A stretch of DNA of 64,000 bases from Pisaster brevispinus. Lineage: Eukaryota > Echinodermata > Asteroidea > Forcipulatida > Asteriidae. Location of the stretch: the NCBI GenBank assembly GCA_023634235.1, contig JAMKCF010000022.1, positions 6,068,541 to 6,132,540 of the forward strand, in the 5' to 3' direction. The position numbers were made by a program, and so were the translations under genes. Below are positions 36,264-47,861 of this stretch, piece by piece (the stretch's first letter is position 1; the number at the start of each line of letters is the position of its first letter). The notes below the pieces were generated by a model. That model was not told the DNA's origin, searched no databases, and was given only the letters and a program-made list of their open reading frames with translations.

Positions 36264-36289
36264 AGTACCATTTTTTATTACAGACTTCG

Positions 36290-37010
36290 AATCATGATTC
36301 AAATATGAACGGTAAAATTTGTTGTCAAACTGACGTATGTAGCAACACACTGCTTTCATAGTGTTCTGTTTTTCTTAGTATTATCTTTTTAGTATGAATC
36401 ACTTTTTTTATATTTGAAGTGGTGTTTTTTAGCAATGCATGCACAAGTGTAATTCATTGCTATCAATGCTCATTAACTGGTATGAACAGTAAGTTTAAAG
36501 GTTCTGTGAGTTTTTTCATGACATGAACCAGGTTTTGAATTAGTTTTTATTATGTTAGGTACATATAAATACGTTGAGTGTCACACAAGGTTTTATAACA
36601 AACATGCAACTGTTTTGTGTCACTAGCATGTAATAGTAGTTGAGGGTGTTTGAGTACTCATTAAACAATTTTGTTTTAATAATGACACGTACCTGGTGTT
36701 GACTTATATATTTTATATTTGGTAAATATTTTGTGTGGCTTACTGGGATCATTGATTCTTGTTTAAACAATTTACAAGTATCTGTTGTGGGGTGGGAGAT
36801 GACAACCTTCACGTGGTCCACCCTGTTTTCGACTAATGTCATCAAAACAAACTGCAGCAACTCGCTACTTTCAAAATATATGTAATTCATTGGTATCAAT
36901 GTTCATTAGTTAGTATGTATAGTAAGTTTAAAGGTTCAAATAAATAAACAATACACTGTTGATCATGTGAAACAAGTAAAAACTGATGTGGAATGAACAC
37001 TGTAAAAGTC
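36290..37010. other. No gene recognised
   Basis: AT-rich. The phrase 'gtaattcattg-tatcaatg-tcatta ... agtaagtttaaaggttc' occurs twice (about 36450 and 36885), suggesting an old duplication. Confidence 0.4.
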
Positions 37011-37012
37011 GA

Positions 37013-37190
37013 TGTCCTTTGTCCTATTTTAATGTAAATTTCCTTTCTTTTCAAAAACTAGGCAAGACACCTTTATCCTTTGTCCTATTGTTATGTAAAT
37101 TTCCATTGCATACAAAAAAGTATGCAAGACGCCTTTGTCCTATTGTTATGTAAATTTCCATTGCATACAAAAACTACGCAAGACGCTTTT
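37013..37190. repeat. Three tandem units of about 60 bp
   Basis: Units contain tttgtcctattgttatgtaa then atttccattgcatacaaa and gcaagacgcc. The first is more diverged. They directly precede the heptamer array. Confidence 0.75.
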
Positions 37191-37198
37191 GCCAATAC

Positions 37199-40100
37199 TG
37201 CGAAGTGCGAAGTGCGAAGTGCGAAGTGCGAAGTGCGAAGTGCGAAGTGCGAAGTGCGAAGTGCGAAGTGCGAAGTGCGAAGTGCGAAGTGCGAAGTGCG
37301 AAGTGCGAAGTGCGAAGTGCGAAGTGCGAAGTGCGAAGTGCGAAGTGCGAAGTGCGAAGTGCGAAGTGCGAAGTGCGAAGTGCGAAGTGCGAAGTGCGAA
37401 GTGCGAAGTGCGAAGTGCGAAGTGCGAAGTGCGAAGTGCGAAGTGCGAAGTGCGAAGTGCGAAGTGCGAAGTGCGAAGTGCAAAGTGCAAAGTGCAAAGT
37501 GCAAAGTGCAAAGTGCAAAGTGCAAAGTGCAAAGTGCAAAGTGCAAAGTGCAAAGTGCAAAGTGCAAAGTGCAAAGTGCAAAGTGCAAAGTGCAAAGTGC
37601 AAAGTGCAAAGTGCAAAGTGCAAAGTGCAAAGTGCAAAGTGCAAAGTGCAAAGTGCAAAGTGCAAAGTGCAAAGTGCAAAGTGCAAAGTGCAAAGTGCAA
37701 AGTGCAAAGTGCAAAGTGCAAAGTGCAAAGTGCAAAGTGCAAAGTGCAAAGTGCAAAGTGCAAAGTGCAAAGTGCAAAGTGCAAAGTGCAAAGTGCAAAG
37801 TGCAAAGTGCAAAGTGCAAAGTGCAAAGTGCAAAGTGCAAAGTGCAAAGTGCAAAGTGCAAAGTGCAAAGTGCAAAGTGCAAAGTGCAAAGTGCAAAGTG
37901 CAAAGTGCAAAGTGCAAAGTGCAAAGTGCAAAGTGCAAAGTGCAAAGTGCAAAGTGCAAAGTGCAAAGTGCAAAGTGCAAAGTGCAAAGTGCAAAGTGCA
38001 AAGTGCAAAGTGCAAAGTGCAAAGTGCAAAGTGCAAAGTGCAAAGTGCAAAGTGCAAAGTGCAAAGTGCAAAGTGCAAAGTGCAAAGTGCAAAGTGCAAA
38101 GTGCAAAGTGCAAAGTGCAAAGTGCAAAGTGCAAAGTGCAAAGTGCAAAGTGCAAAGTGCAAAGTGCAAAGTGCAAAGTGCAAAGTGCAAAGTGCAAAGT
38201 GCAAAGTGCAAAGTGCAAAGTGCAAAGTGCAAAGTGCAAAGTGCAAAGTGCAAAGTGCAAAGTGCAAAGTGCAAAGTGCAAAGTGCAAAGTGCAAAGTGC
38301 AAAGTGCAAAGTGCAAAGTGCAAAGTGCAAAGTGCAAAGTGCAAAGTGCAAAGTGCAAAGTGCAAAGTGCAAAGTGCAAAGTGCAAAGTGCAAAGTGCAA
38401 AGTGCAAAGTGCAAAGTGCAAAGTGCAAAGTGCAAAGTGCAAAGTGCAAAGTGCAAAGTGCAAAGTGCAAAGTGCAAAGTGCAAAGTGCAAAGTGCAAAG
38501 TGCAAAGTGCAAAGTGCAAAGTGCAAAGTGCAAAGTGCAAAGTGCAAAGTGCAAAGTGCAAAGTGCAAAGTGCAAAGTGCAAAGTGCAAAGTGCAAAGTG
38601 CAAAGTGCAAAGTGCAAAGTGCAAAGTGCAAAGTGCAAAGTGCAAAGTGCAAAGTGCAAAGTGCAAAGTGCAAAGTGCAAAGTGCAAAGTGCAAAGTGCA
38701 AAGTGCAAAGTGCAAAGTGCAAAGTGCAAAGTGCAAAGTGCAAAGTGCAAAGTGCAAAGTGCAAAGTGCAAAGTGCAAAGTGCAAAGTGCAAAGTGCAAA
38801 GTGCAAAGTGCAAAGTGCAAAGTGCAAAGTGCAAAGTGCAAAGTGCAAAGTGCAAAGTGCAAAGTGCAAAGTGCAAAGTGCAAAGTGCAAAGTGCAAAGT
38901 GCAAAGTGCAAAGTGCAAAGTGCAAAGTGCAAAGTGCAAAGTGCAAAGTGCAAAGTGCAAAGTGCAAAGTGCAAAGTGCAAAGTGCAAAGTGCAAAGTGC
39001 AAAGTGCAAAGTGCAAAGTGCAAAGTGCAAAGTGCAAAGTGCAAAGTGCAAAGTGCAAAGTGCAAAGTGCAAAGTGCAAAGTGCAAAGTGCAAAGTGCAA
39101 AGTGCAAAGTGCAAAGTGCAAAGTGCAAAGTGCAAAGTGCAAAGTGCAAAGTGCAAAGTGCAAAGTGCAAAGTGCAAAGTGCAAAGTGCAAAGTGCAAAG
39201 TGCAAAGTGCAAAGTGCAAAGTGCAAAGTGCAAAGTGCAAAGTGCAAAGTGCAAAGTGCAAAGTGCAAAGTGCAAAGTGCAAAGTGCAAAGTGCAAAGTG
39301 CAAAGTGCAAAGTGCAAAGTGCAAAGTGCAAAGTGCAAAGTGCAAAGTGCAAAGTGCAAAGTGCAAAGTGCAAAGTGCAAAGTGCAAAGTGCAAAGTGCA
39401 AAGTGCAAAGTGCAAAGTGCAAAGTGCAAAGTGCAAAGTGCAAAGTGCAAAGTGCAAAGTGCAAAGTGCAAAGTGCAAAGTGCAAAGTGCAAAGTGCAAA
39501 GTGCAAAGTGCAAAGTGCAAAGTGCAAAGTGCAAAGTGCAAAGTGCAAAGTGCAAAGTGCAAAGTGCAAAGTGCAAAGTGCAAAGTGCAAAGTGCAAAGT
39601 GCAAAGTGCAAAGTGCAAAGTGCAAAGTGCAAAGTGCAAAGTGCAAAGTGCAAAGTGCAAAGTGCAAAGTGCAAAGTGCAAAGTGCAAAGTGCAAAGTGC
39701 AAAGTGCAAAGTGCAAAGTGCAAAGTGCAAAGTGCAAAGTGCAAAGTGCAAAGTGCAAAGTGCAAAGTGCAAAGTGCAAAGTGCAAAGTGCAAAGTGCAA
39801 AGTGCAAAGTGCAAAGTGCAAAGTGCAAAGTGCAAAGTGCAAAGTGCAAAGTGCAAAGTGCAAAGTGCAAAGTGCAAAGTGCAAAGTGCAAAGTGCAAAG
39901 TGCAAAGTGCAAAGTGCAAAGTGCAAAGTGCAAAGTGCAAAGTGCAAAGTGCAAAGTGCAAAGTGCAAAGTGCAAAGTGCAAAGTGCAAAGTGCAAAGTG
40001 CAAAGTGCAAAGTGCAAAGTGCAAAGTGCAAAGTGCAAAGTGCAAAGTGCAAAGTGCAAAGTGCAAAGTGCAAAGTGCAAAGTGCAAAGTGCAAAGTGCA

Positions 40101-42514
40101 AAGTGCAAAGTGCAAAGTGCAAAGTGCAAAGTGCAAAGTGCAAAGTGCAAAGTGCAAAGTGCAAAGTGCAAAGTGCAAAGTGCAAAGTGCAAAGTGCAAA
40201 GTGCAAAGTGCAAAGTGCAAAGTGCAAAGTGCAAAGTGCAAAGTGCAAAGTGCAAAGTGCAAAGTGCAAAGTGCAAAGTGCAAAGTGCAAAGTGCAAAGT
40301 GCAAAGTGCAAAGTGCAAAGTGCAAAGTGCAAAGTGCAAAGTGCAAAGTGCAAAGTGCAAAGTGCAAAGTGCAAAGTGCAAAGTGCAAAGTGCAAAGTGC
40401 AAAGTGCAAAGTGCAAAGTGCAAAGTGCAAAGTGCAAAGTGCAAAGTGCAAAGTGCAAAGTGCAAAGTGCAAAGTGCAAAGTGCAAAGTGCAAAGTGCAA
40501 AGTGCAAAGTGCAAAGTGCAAAGTGCAAAGTGCAAAGTGCAAAGTGCAAAGTGCAAAGTGCAAAGTGCAAAGTGCAAAGTGCAAAGTGCAAAGTGCAAAG
40601 TGCAAAGTGCAAAGTGCAAAGTGCAAAGTGCAAAGTGCAAAGTGCAAAGTGCAAAGTGCAAAGTGCAAAGTGCAAAGTGCAAAGTGCAAAGTGCAAAGTG
40701 CAAAGTGCAAAGTGCAAAGTGCAAAGTGCAAAGTGCAAAGTGCAAAGTGCAAAGTGCAAAGTGCAAAGTGCAAAGTGCAAAGTGCAAAGTGCAAAGTGCA
40801 AAGTGCAAAGTGCAAAGTGCAAAGTGCAAAGTGCAAAGTGCAAAGTGCAAAGTGCAAAGTGCAAAGTGCAAAGTGCAAAGTGCAAAGTGCAAAGTGCAAA
40901 GTGCAAAGTGCAAAGTGCAAAGTGCAAAGTGCAAAGTGCAAAGTGCAAAGTGCAAAGTGCAAAGTGCAAAGTGCAAAGTGCAAAGTGCAAAGTGCAAAGT
41001 GCAAAGTGCAAAGTGCAAAGTGCAAAGTGCAAAGTGCAAAGTGCAAAGTGCAAAGTGCAAAGTGCAAAGTGCAAAGTGCAAAGTGCAAAGTGCAAAGTGC
41101 AAAGTGCAAAGTGCAAAGTGCAAAGTGCAAAGTGCAAAGTGCAAAGTGCAAAGTGCAAAGTGCAAAGTGCAAAGTGCAAAGTGCAAAGTGCAAAGTGCAA
41201 AGTGCAAAGTGCAAAGTGCAAAGTGCAAAGTGCAAAGTGCAAAGTGCAAAGTGCAAAGTGCAAAGTGCAAAGTGCAAAGTGCAAAGTGCAAAGTGCAAAG
41301 TGCAAAGTGCAAAGTGCAAAGTGCAAAGTGCAAAGTGCAAAGTGCAAAGTGCAAAGTGCAATGCAAAGTGCAAAGTGCAAAGTGCAAAGTGCAAAGTGCA
41401 AAGTGCAAAGTGCAAAGTGCAAAGTGCAAAGTGCAAAGTGCAAAGTGCAAAGTGCAAAGTGCAAAGTGCAAAGTGCAAAGTGCAAAGTGCAAAGTGCAAA
41501 GTGCAAAGTGCAAAGTGCAAAGTGCAAAGTGCAAAGTGCAAAGTGCAAAGTGCAAAGTGCAAAGTGCAAAGTGCAAAGTGCAAAGTGCAAAGTGCAAAGT
41601 GCAAAGTGCAAAGTGCAAAGTGCAAAGTGCAAAGTGCAAAGTGCAAAGTGCAAAGTGCAAAGTGCAAAGTGCAAAGTGCAAAGTGCAAAGTGCAAAGTGC
41701 AAAGTGCAAAGTGCAAAGTGCAAAGTGCAAAGTGCAAAGTGCAAAGTGCAAAGTGCAAAGTGCAAAGTGCAAAGTGCAAAGTGCAAAGTGCAAAGTGCAA
41801 AGTGCAAAGTGCAAAGTGCAAAGTGCAAAGTGCAAAGTGCAAAGTGCAAAGTGCAAAGTGCAAAGTGCAAAGTGCAAAGTGCAAAGTGCAAAGTGCAAAG
41901 TGCAAAGTGCAAAGTGCAAAGTGCAAAGTGCAAAGTGCAAAGTGCAAAGTGCAAAGTGCAAAGTGCAAAGTGCAAAGTGCAAAGTGCAAAGTGCAAAGTG
42001 CAAAGTGCAAAGTGCAAAGTGCAAAGTGCAAAGTGCAAAGTGCAAAGTGCAAAGTGCAAAGTGCAAAGTGCAAAGTGCAAAGTGCAAAGTGCAAAGTGCA
42101 AAGTGCAAAGTGCAAAGTGCAAAGTGCAAAGTGCAAAGTGCAAAGTGCAAAGTGCAAAGTGCAAAGTGCAAAGTGCAAAGTGCAAAGTGCAAAGTGCAAA
42201 GTGCAAAGTGCAAAGTGCAAAGTGCAAAGTGCAAAGTGCAAAGTGCAAAGTGCAAAGTGCAAAGTGCAAAGTGCAAAGTGCAAAGTGCAAAGTGCAAAGT
42301 GCAAAGTGCAAAGTGCAAAGTGCAAAGTGCAAAGTGCAAAGTGCAAAGTGCAAAGTGCAAAGTGCAAAGTGCAAAGTGCAAAGTGCAAAGTGCAAAGTGC
42401 AAAGTGCAAAGTGCAAAGTGCAAAGTGCAAAGTGCAAAGTGCAAAGTGCAAAGTGCAAAGTGCAAAGTGCAAAGTGCAAAGTGCAAAGTGCAAAGTGCAA
42501 AGTGCAAAGTGCAA
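37199..42514. repeat. Heptanucleotide satellite, at least 5.3 kb
   Basis: The first 40 units (37201-37480) are CGAAGTG; the remaining roughly 719 units (to 42514) are CAAAGTG, differing only at the CpG. I saw a single interruption, a 2-base deletion near 41361 (tgcaatgcaaag). The array ends at the sequence gap, so its real length is unknown. Because the unit has no stop in any frame on either strand, very long Lys/Cys- or His/Leu-rich frames appear; they are artefacts. Confidence 0.98.
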
Positions 42515-42614
42515 NNNNNNNNNNNNNNNNNNNNNNNNNNNNNNNNNNNNNNNNNNNNNNNNNNNNNNNNNNNNNNNNNNNNNNNNNNNNNNNNNNNNNN
42601 NNNNNNNNNNNNNN
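42515..42614. other. Assembly gap (100 N)
   Basis: Exactly 100 undetermined bases, the conventional size for a gap of unknown length, lying between two different satellites. Confidence 0.98.
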
Positions 42615-42730
42615 CTTTTACGGGACAAGCTAGGGCTGCTTTTACGGACAAGCTAGGGCTGCTTTTACGGACAAGCTAGGGCTGCTTTTACGGACAAGCT
42701 AGGGCTGCTTTTACGGACAAGCTAGGGCTG
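42615..42730. repeat. 23-bp satellite, subfamily A
   Basis: Five copies of cttttacggacaagctaggg plus ctg; the first carries one additional g. Same 23-base period and cttttac...ggctg frame as the following array. Confidence 0.9.
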
Positions 42731-45700
42731 CTTTTACCTTGGCCTTGCGGCTGCTTTTACCTTGGCCTTAGCGGCTGCTTTTACCTTGGCCTTGCGGCTG
42801 CTTTTACCTTGGCCTTGCGGCTGCTTTTACCTTGGCCTTGCGGCTGCTTTTACCTTGGCCTTGCGGCTGCTTTTACCTTGGCCTTGCGGCTGCTTTTACC
42901 TTGGCCTTGCGGCTGCTTTTACCTTGGCCTTGCGGCTGCTTTTACCTTGGCCTTGCGGCTGCTTTTACCTTGGCCTTGCGGCTGCTTTTACCTTGGCCTT
43001 GCGGCTGCTTTTACCTTGGCCTTGCGGCTGCTTTTACCTTGGCCTTGCGGCTGCTTTTACCTTGGCCTTGCGGCTGCTTTTACCTTGGCCTTGCGGCTGC
43101 TTTTACCTTGGCCTTGCGGCTGCTTTTACCTTGGCCTTGCGGCTGCTTTTACCTTGGCCTTGCGGCTGCTTTTACCTTGGCCTTGCGGCTGCTTTTACCT
43201 TGGCCTTGCGGCTGCTTTTACCTTGGCCTTGCGGCTGCTTTTACCTTGGCCTTGCGGCTGCTTTTACCTTGGCCTTGCGGCTGCTTTTACCTTGGCCTTG
43301 CGGCTGCTTTTACCTTGGCCTTGCGGCTGCTTTTACCTTGGCCTTGCGGCTGCTTTTACCTTGGCCTTGCGGCTGCTTTTACCTTGGCCTTGCGGCTGCT
43401 TTTACCTTGGCCTTGCGGCTGCTTTTACCTTGGCCTTGCGGCTGCTTTTACCTTGGCCTTGCGGCTGCTTTTACCTTGGCCTTGCGGCTGCTTTTACCTT
43501 GGCCTTGCGGCTGCTTTTACCTTGGCCTTGCGGCTGCTTTTACCTTGGCCTTGCGGCTGCTTTTACCTTGGCCTTGCGGCTGCTTTTACCTTGGCCTTGC
43601 GGCTGCTTTTTACCTTGGCCTTGCGGCTGCTTTTACCTTGGCCTTGCGGCTGCTTTTACCTTGGCCTTGCGGCTGCTTTTACCTTGGCCTTGCGGCTGCT
43701 TTTACCTTGGCCTTGCGGCTGCTTTTACCTTGGCCTTGCGGCTGCTTTTACCTTGGCCTTGCGGCTGCTTTTACCTTGGCCTTGCGGCTGCTTTTACCTT
43801 GGCCTTGCGGCTGCTTTTACCTTGGCCTTGCGGCTGCTTTTACCTTGGCCTTGCGGCTGCTTTTACCTTGGCCTTGCGGCTGCTTTTACCTTGGCCTTGC
43901 GGCTGCTTTTACCTTGGCCTTGCGGCTGCTTTTACCTTGGCCTTGCGGCTGCTTTTACCTTGGCCTTGCTTACTGCCTTGCGGCTGCTTTTACCTTGGCC
44001 TTGCGGCTGCTTTTACCTTGGCCTTGCGGCTGCTTTTACCTTGGCCTTGCGGCTGCTTTTACCTTGGCCTTGCGGCTGCTTTTACCTTGGCCTTGCGGCT
44101 GCTTTTACCTTGGCCTTGCGGCTGCTTTTTACCTTGGCCTTGCGGCTGCTTTTACCTTGGCCTTGCGGCTGCTTTTACCTTGGCCTTGCGGCTGCTTTTA
44201 CCTTGGCCTTGCGGCTGCTTTTACCTTGGCCTTGCGGCTGCTTTTACCTTGGCCTTGCGGCTGCTTTTACCTTGGCCTTGCGGCTGCTTTTACCTTGGCC
44301 TTGCGGCTGCTTTTACCTTGGCCTTGCGGCTGCTTTTACCTTGGCCTTGCGGCTGCTTTTACCTTGGCCTTGCGGCTGCTTTTACCTTGGCCTTGCGGCT
44401 GCTTTTACCTTGGCCTTGCGGCTGCTTTTACCTTGGCCTTGCGGCTGCTTTTACCTTGGCCTTGCGGCTGCTTTTACCTTGGCCTTGCGGCTGCTTTTAC
44501 CTTGGCCTTGCGGCTGCTTTTACCTTGGCCTTGCGGCTGCTTTTACCTTGGCCTTGCGGCTGCTTTTACCTTGGCCTTGCGGCTGCTTTTACCTTGGCCT
44601 TGCGGCTGCTTTTACCTTGGCCTTGCGGCTGCTTTTACCTTGGCCTTGCGGCTGCTTTTACCTTGGCCTTGCGGCTGCTTTTACCTTGGCCTTGCGGCTG
44701 CTTTTACCTTGGCCTTGCGGCTGCTTTTACCTTGGCCTTGCGGCTGCTTTTACCTTGGCCTTGCGGCTGCTTTTACCTTGGCCTTGCGGCTGCTTTTACC
44801 TTGGCCTTGCGGCTGCTTTTACCTTGGCCTTGCGGCTGCTTTTACCTTGGCCTTGCGGCTGCTTTTACCTTGGCCTTGCGGCTGCTTTTACCTTGGCCTT
44901 GCGGCTGCTTTTACCTTGGCCTTGCGGCTGCTTTTACCTTGGCCTTGCGGCTGCTTTTACCTTGGCCTTGCGGCTGCTTTTACCTTGGCCTTGCGGCTGC
45001 TTTTACCTTGGCCTTGCGGCTGCTTTTACCTTGCCTTGCGGCTGCTTTTACCTTGGCCTTGCGGCTGCTTTTACCTTGGCCTTGCGGCTGCTTTTACCTT
45101 GGCCTTGCGGCTGCTTTTACCTTGGCCTTGCGGCTGCTTTTACCTTGGCCTTGCGGCTGCTTTTACCTTGGCCTTGCGGCTGCTTTTACCTGCCTTGGCC
45201 TTGCGGCTGCTTTTACCTTGGCCTTGCGGCTGCTTTTACCTTGGCCTTGCGGCTGCTTTTACCTTGGCCTTGCGGCTGCTTTTACCTTGGCCTTGCGGCT
45301 GCTTTTACCTTGGCCTTGCGGCTGCTTTTACCTTGGCCTTGCGGCTGCTTTTACCTTGGCCTTGCGGCTGCTTTTACCTTGGCCTTGCGGCTGCTTTTAC
45401 CTTGGCCTTGCGGCTGCTTTTACCTTGGCCTTGCGGCTGCTTTTACCTTGGCCTTGCGGCTGCTTTTACCTTGGCCTTGCGGCTGCTTTTACCTTGGCCT
45501 TGCGGCTGCTTTTACCTTGGCCTTGCGGCTGCTTTTACCTTGGCCTTGCGGCTGCTTTTACCTTGGCCTTGCGGCTGCTTTTACCTTGGCCTTGCGGCTG
45601 CTTTTACCTTGGCCTTGCGGCTGCTTTTACCTTGGCCTTGCGGCTGCTTTTACCTTGGCCTTGCGGCTGCTTTTACCTTGGCCTTGCGGCTGCTTTTACC

Positions 45701-46337
45701 TTGGCCTTGCGGGCTGCTTTTACCTTGGCCTTGCGGCTGCTTTTACCTTGGCCTTGCGGCTGCTTTTACCTTGGCCTTGCGGCTGCTTTTACCTTGGCCT
45801 TGCGGCTGCTTTTACCTTGGCCTTGCGGCTGCTTTTACCTTGGCCTTGCGGCTGCTTTTACCTTGGCCTTGCGGCTGCTTTTACCTTGGCCTTGCGGCTG
45901 CTTTTACCTTGGCCTTGCGGCTGCTTTTACCTTGGCCTTGCGGCTGCTTTTACCTTGGCCTTGCGGCTGCTTTTACCTTGGCCTTGCGGCTGCTTTTACC
46001 TTGGCCTTGCGGCTGCTTTTACCTTGGCCTTGCGGCTGCTTTTACCTTGGCCTTGCGGCTGCTTTTACCTTGGCCTTGCGGCTGCTTTTACCTTGGCCTT
46101 GCGGCTGCTTTTACCTTGGCCTTGCGGCTGCTTTTACCTTGGCCTTGCGGCTGCTTTTACCTTGGCCTTGCGGCTGCTTTTACCTTGGCCTTGCGGCTGC
46201 TTTTACCTTGGCCTTGCGGCTGCTTTTACCTTGGCCTTGCGGCTGCTTTTACCTTGGCCTTGCGGCTGCTTTTACCTTGGCCTTGCGGCTGCTTTTACCT
46301 TGGCCTTGCGGCTGCTTTTACCTTGGCCTAGCGGCTG
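42731..46337. repeat. 23-bp satellite, subfamily B, about 157 units
   Basis: Unit cttttaccttggccttgcgg plus ctg. Scattered single-unit defects: extra t near 43610 and 44130, a rearranged unit near 43970, short units near 45033 and 45190, an extra g near 45711. All three forward frames stay open because 23 leaves remainder 2 on division by 3 and the unit has no stop in any of them; not genes. Confidence 0.98.
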
Positions 46338-47316
46338 CTTTTTCCTTGGCCTAGCGGCAGCTTTTTCCTTGGCCTAGCGGCAGCTTTTTCCTTGGCCTAG
46401 CGGCAGCTTTTTCCTTGGCCTAGCGGCAGCTTTTTCCTTGGCCTAGCGGCAGCTTTTTCCTTGGCCTAGCGGCAGCTTTTTCCTTGGCCTAGCGGCAGCT
46501 TTTTCCTTGGCCTAGCGGCAGCTTTTTCCTTGGCCTAGCGGCAGCTTTTTCCTTGGCCTAGCGGCAGCTTTTTCCTTGGCCTAGCGGCAGCTTTTTCCTT
46601 GGCCTAGCGGCAGCTTTTTCCTTGGCCTAGCGGCAGCTTTTTCCTTGGCCTAGCGGCAGCTTTTTCCTTGGCCTAGCGGCAGCTTTTTCCTTGGCCTAGC
46701 GGCAGCTTTTTCCTTGGCCTAGCGGCAGCTTTTTCCTTGGCCTAGCGGCAGCTTTTTCCTTGGCCTAGCGGCAGCTTTTTCCTTGGCCTAGCGGCAGCTT
46801 TTTCCTTGGCCTAGCGGCAGCTTTTTCCTTGGCCTAGCGGCAGCTTTTTCCTTGGCCTAGCGGCAGCTTTTTCCTTGGCCTAGCGGCAGCTTTTTCCTTG
46901 GCCTAGCGGCAGCTTTTTCCTTGGCCTAGCGGCAGCTTTTTCCTTGGCCTAGCGGCAGCTTTTTCCTTGGCCTAGCGGCAGCTTTTTCCTTGGCCTAGCG
47001 GCAGCTTTTTCCTTGGCCTAGCGGCAGCTTTTTCCTTGGCCTAGCGGCAGCTTTTTCCTTGGCCTAGCGGCAGCTTTTTCCTTGGCCTAGCGGCAGCTTT
47101 TTCCTTGGCCTAGCGGCAGCTTTTTCCTTGGCCTAGCGGCAGCTTTTTCCTTGGCCTAGCGGCAGCTTTTTCCTTGGCCTAGCGGCAGCTTTTTCCTTGG
47201 CCTAGCGGCAGCTTTTTCCTTGGCCTAGCGGCAGCTTTTTCCTTGGCCTAGCGGCAGCTTTTTCCTTGGCCTAGCGGCAGCTTTTTCCTTGGCCTAGCGG
47301 CAGCTTTTTCCTTGGC
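46338..47316. repeat. 23-bp satellite, subfamily C, about 43 units
   Basis: Unit ctttttccttggcctagcgg plus cag, with four substitutions from subfamily B. One hybrid unit at the boundary (46315-46337) already has the cctagcgg of C with the cttttacc start of B. The array stops inside a unit at 47316. Confidence 0.97.
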
Positions 47317-47328
47317 AACTCTCATAGG

Positions 47329-47428
47329 TATCTATTGACCTTTGACCTGACCTTTGACCTCTGACATGACCTTTGACCCAACCTTTGACCCCTGCACTTT
47401 GACTTCTGAACTTTGACCTCTGACCCCC
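47329..47428. repeat. TGACCTT-rich tandem tract
   Basis: Runs such as tgacctttgacctgaccttt contain direct repeats of TGACCT spaced by one base, i.e. AGGTCA-N-AGGTCA on the other strand, the DR1 nuclear-receptor half-site arrangement. Probably a simple repeat; binding is untested. Confidence 0.6.
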
Positions 47429-47859
47429 TTAAAAACGTTCATCAAACGTTGTGTATGTTATGTATAGGGTTTTCTCATTTGATTTAAATTAAAGACTCAA
47501 AAGAAGGACTCTTCATTACTACATGTTTTTATATACATTTTTTTTATTTCGGACACAACATAACAAGACAGTACTTCATTACAACTGTTAAAATAAAGTT
47601 TAACATTCATTAATAAGTTCATTAAAGTGTAAAATCTGTATCTAAAAAGGTAAGCGTTAAAATTTATTAGTTGATGCAAACTTCTAAAATTTTAGATACA
47701 AGTTGAACCTTCAAAATAAACTTAGTTTTTAATGTAAACTTCTAAATTTTTAGATAAAATTTTTACGTTTAAATAACCTTAATTTTTAACGCAAACTTCT
47801 AACTGTGTAGATTAACATTAAATAAAACATAATTTTTAACACAATAAAAAAAAACCCAG
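47429..47859. other. No gene recognised
   Basis: Very AT-rich; 'aacttctaaa-tttagata' phrases recur three times (about 47680, 47735, 47795), a weak tandem repeat. Confidence 0.4.
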
Positions 47860-47861
47860 TT

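Larger units (their letters stand above)
26620..36285 (+). ncRNA. Multi-exon non-coding transcript candidate
   Basis: Many blocks of about 60-160 nt carry acceptor and donor signals on the + strand but have stops in all or most frames. Clearest blocks: 28643-28802, 29644-29704, 29972-30055, 30798-30888, 30934-31028, 31512-31618, 32632-32746, 32976-33067, 33551-33657, 34562-34661, 34891-35039 and 35272-35380. Donors without a clear acceptor end near 26690, 27309, 27731, 27793 and 29438. A likely last exon begins at 35730 after tcatatag and could end after AATAAA near 36258. Recurrent exon phrases are tgaagacatcaatggagg, gatgtagtattccgctgtca and ctgtcaacatggaccatgaa. Short non-coding exons spread over long introns resemble snoRNA host genes, but I found no convincing snoRNA inside the introns. 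The intron 30889-30933 would be only 45 nt, so not all blocks can be used together. Confidence 0.4.

Noticed and set aside
37199..42514. Telomere
   Set aside because: The unit is not TTAGGG-like and unique or other repeat DNA continues on both sides; an internal satellite is the simpler reading.
37080..42679. Very long Lys/Cys/Gln- or His/Leu/Cys-rich reading frames on both strands
   Set aside because: They are translations of a 7-bp repeat with no stop in any frame and run through the N gap. No splice or start evidence.
42762..46377. Three long Leu/Ala/Trp-rich frames on the + strand
   Set aside because: All three frames give the same peptide period from the 23-bp satellite; a stop-free repeat, not a protein.
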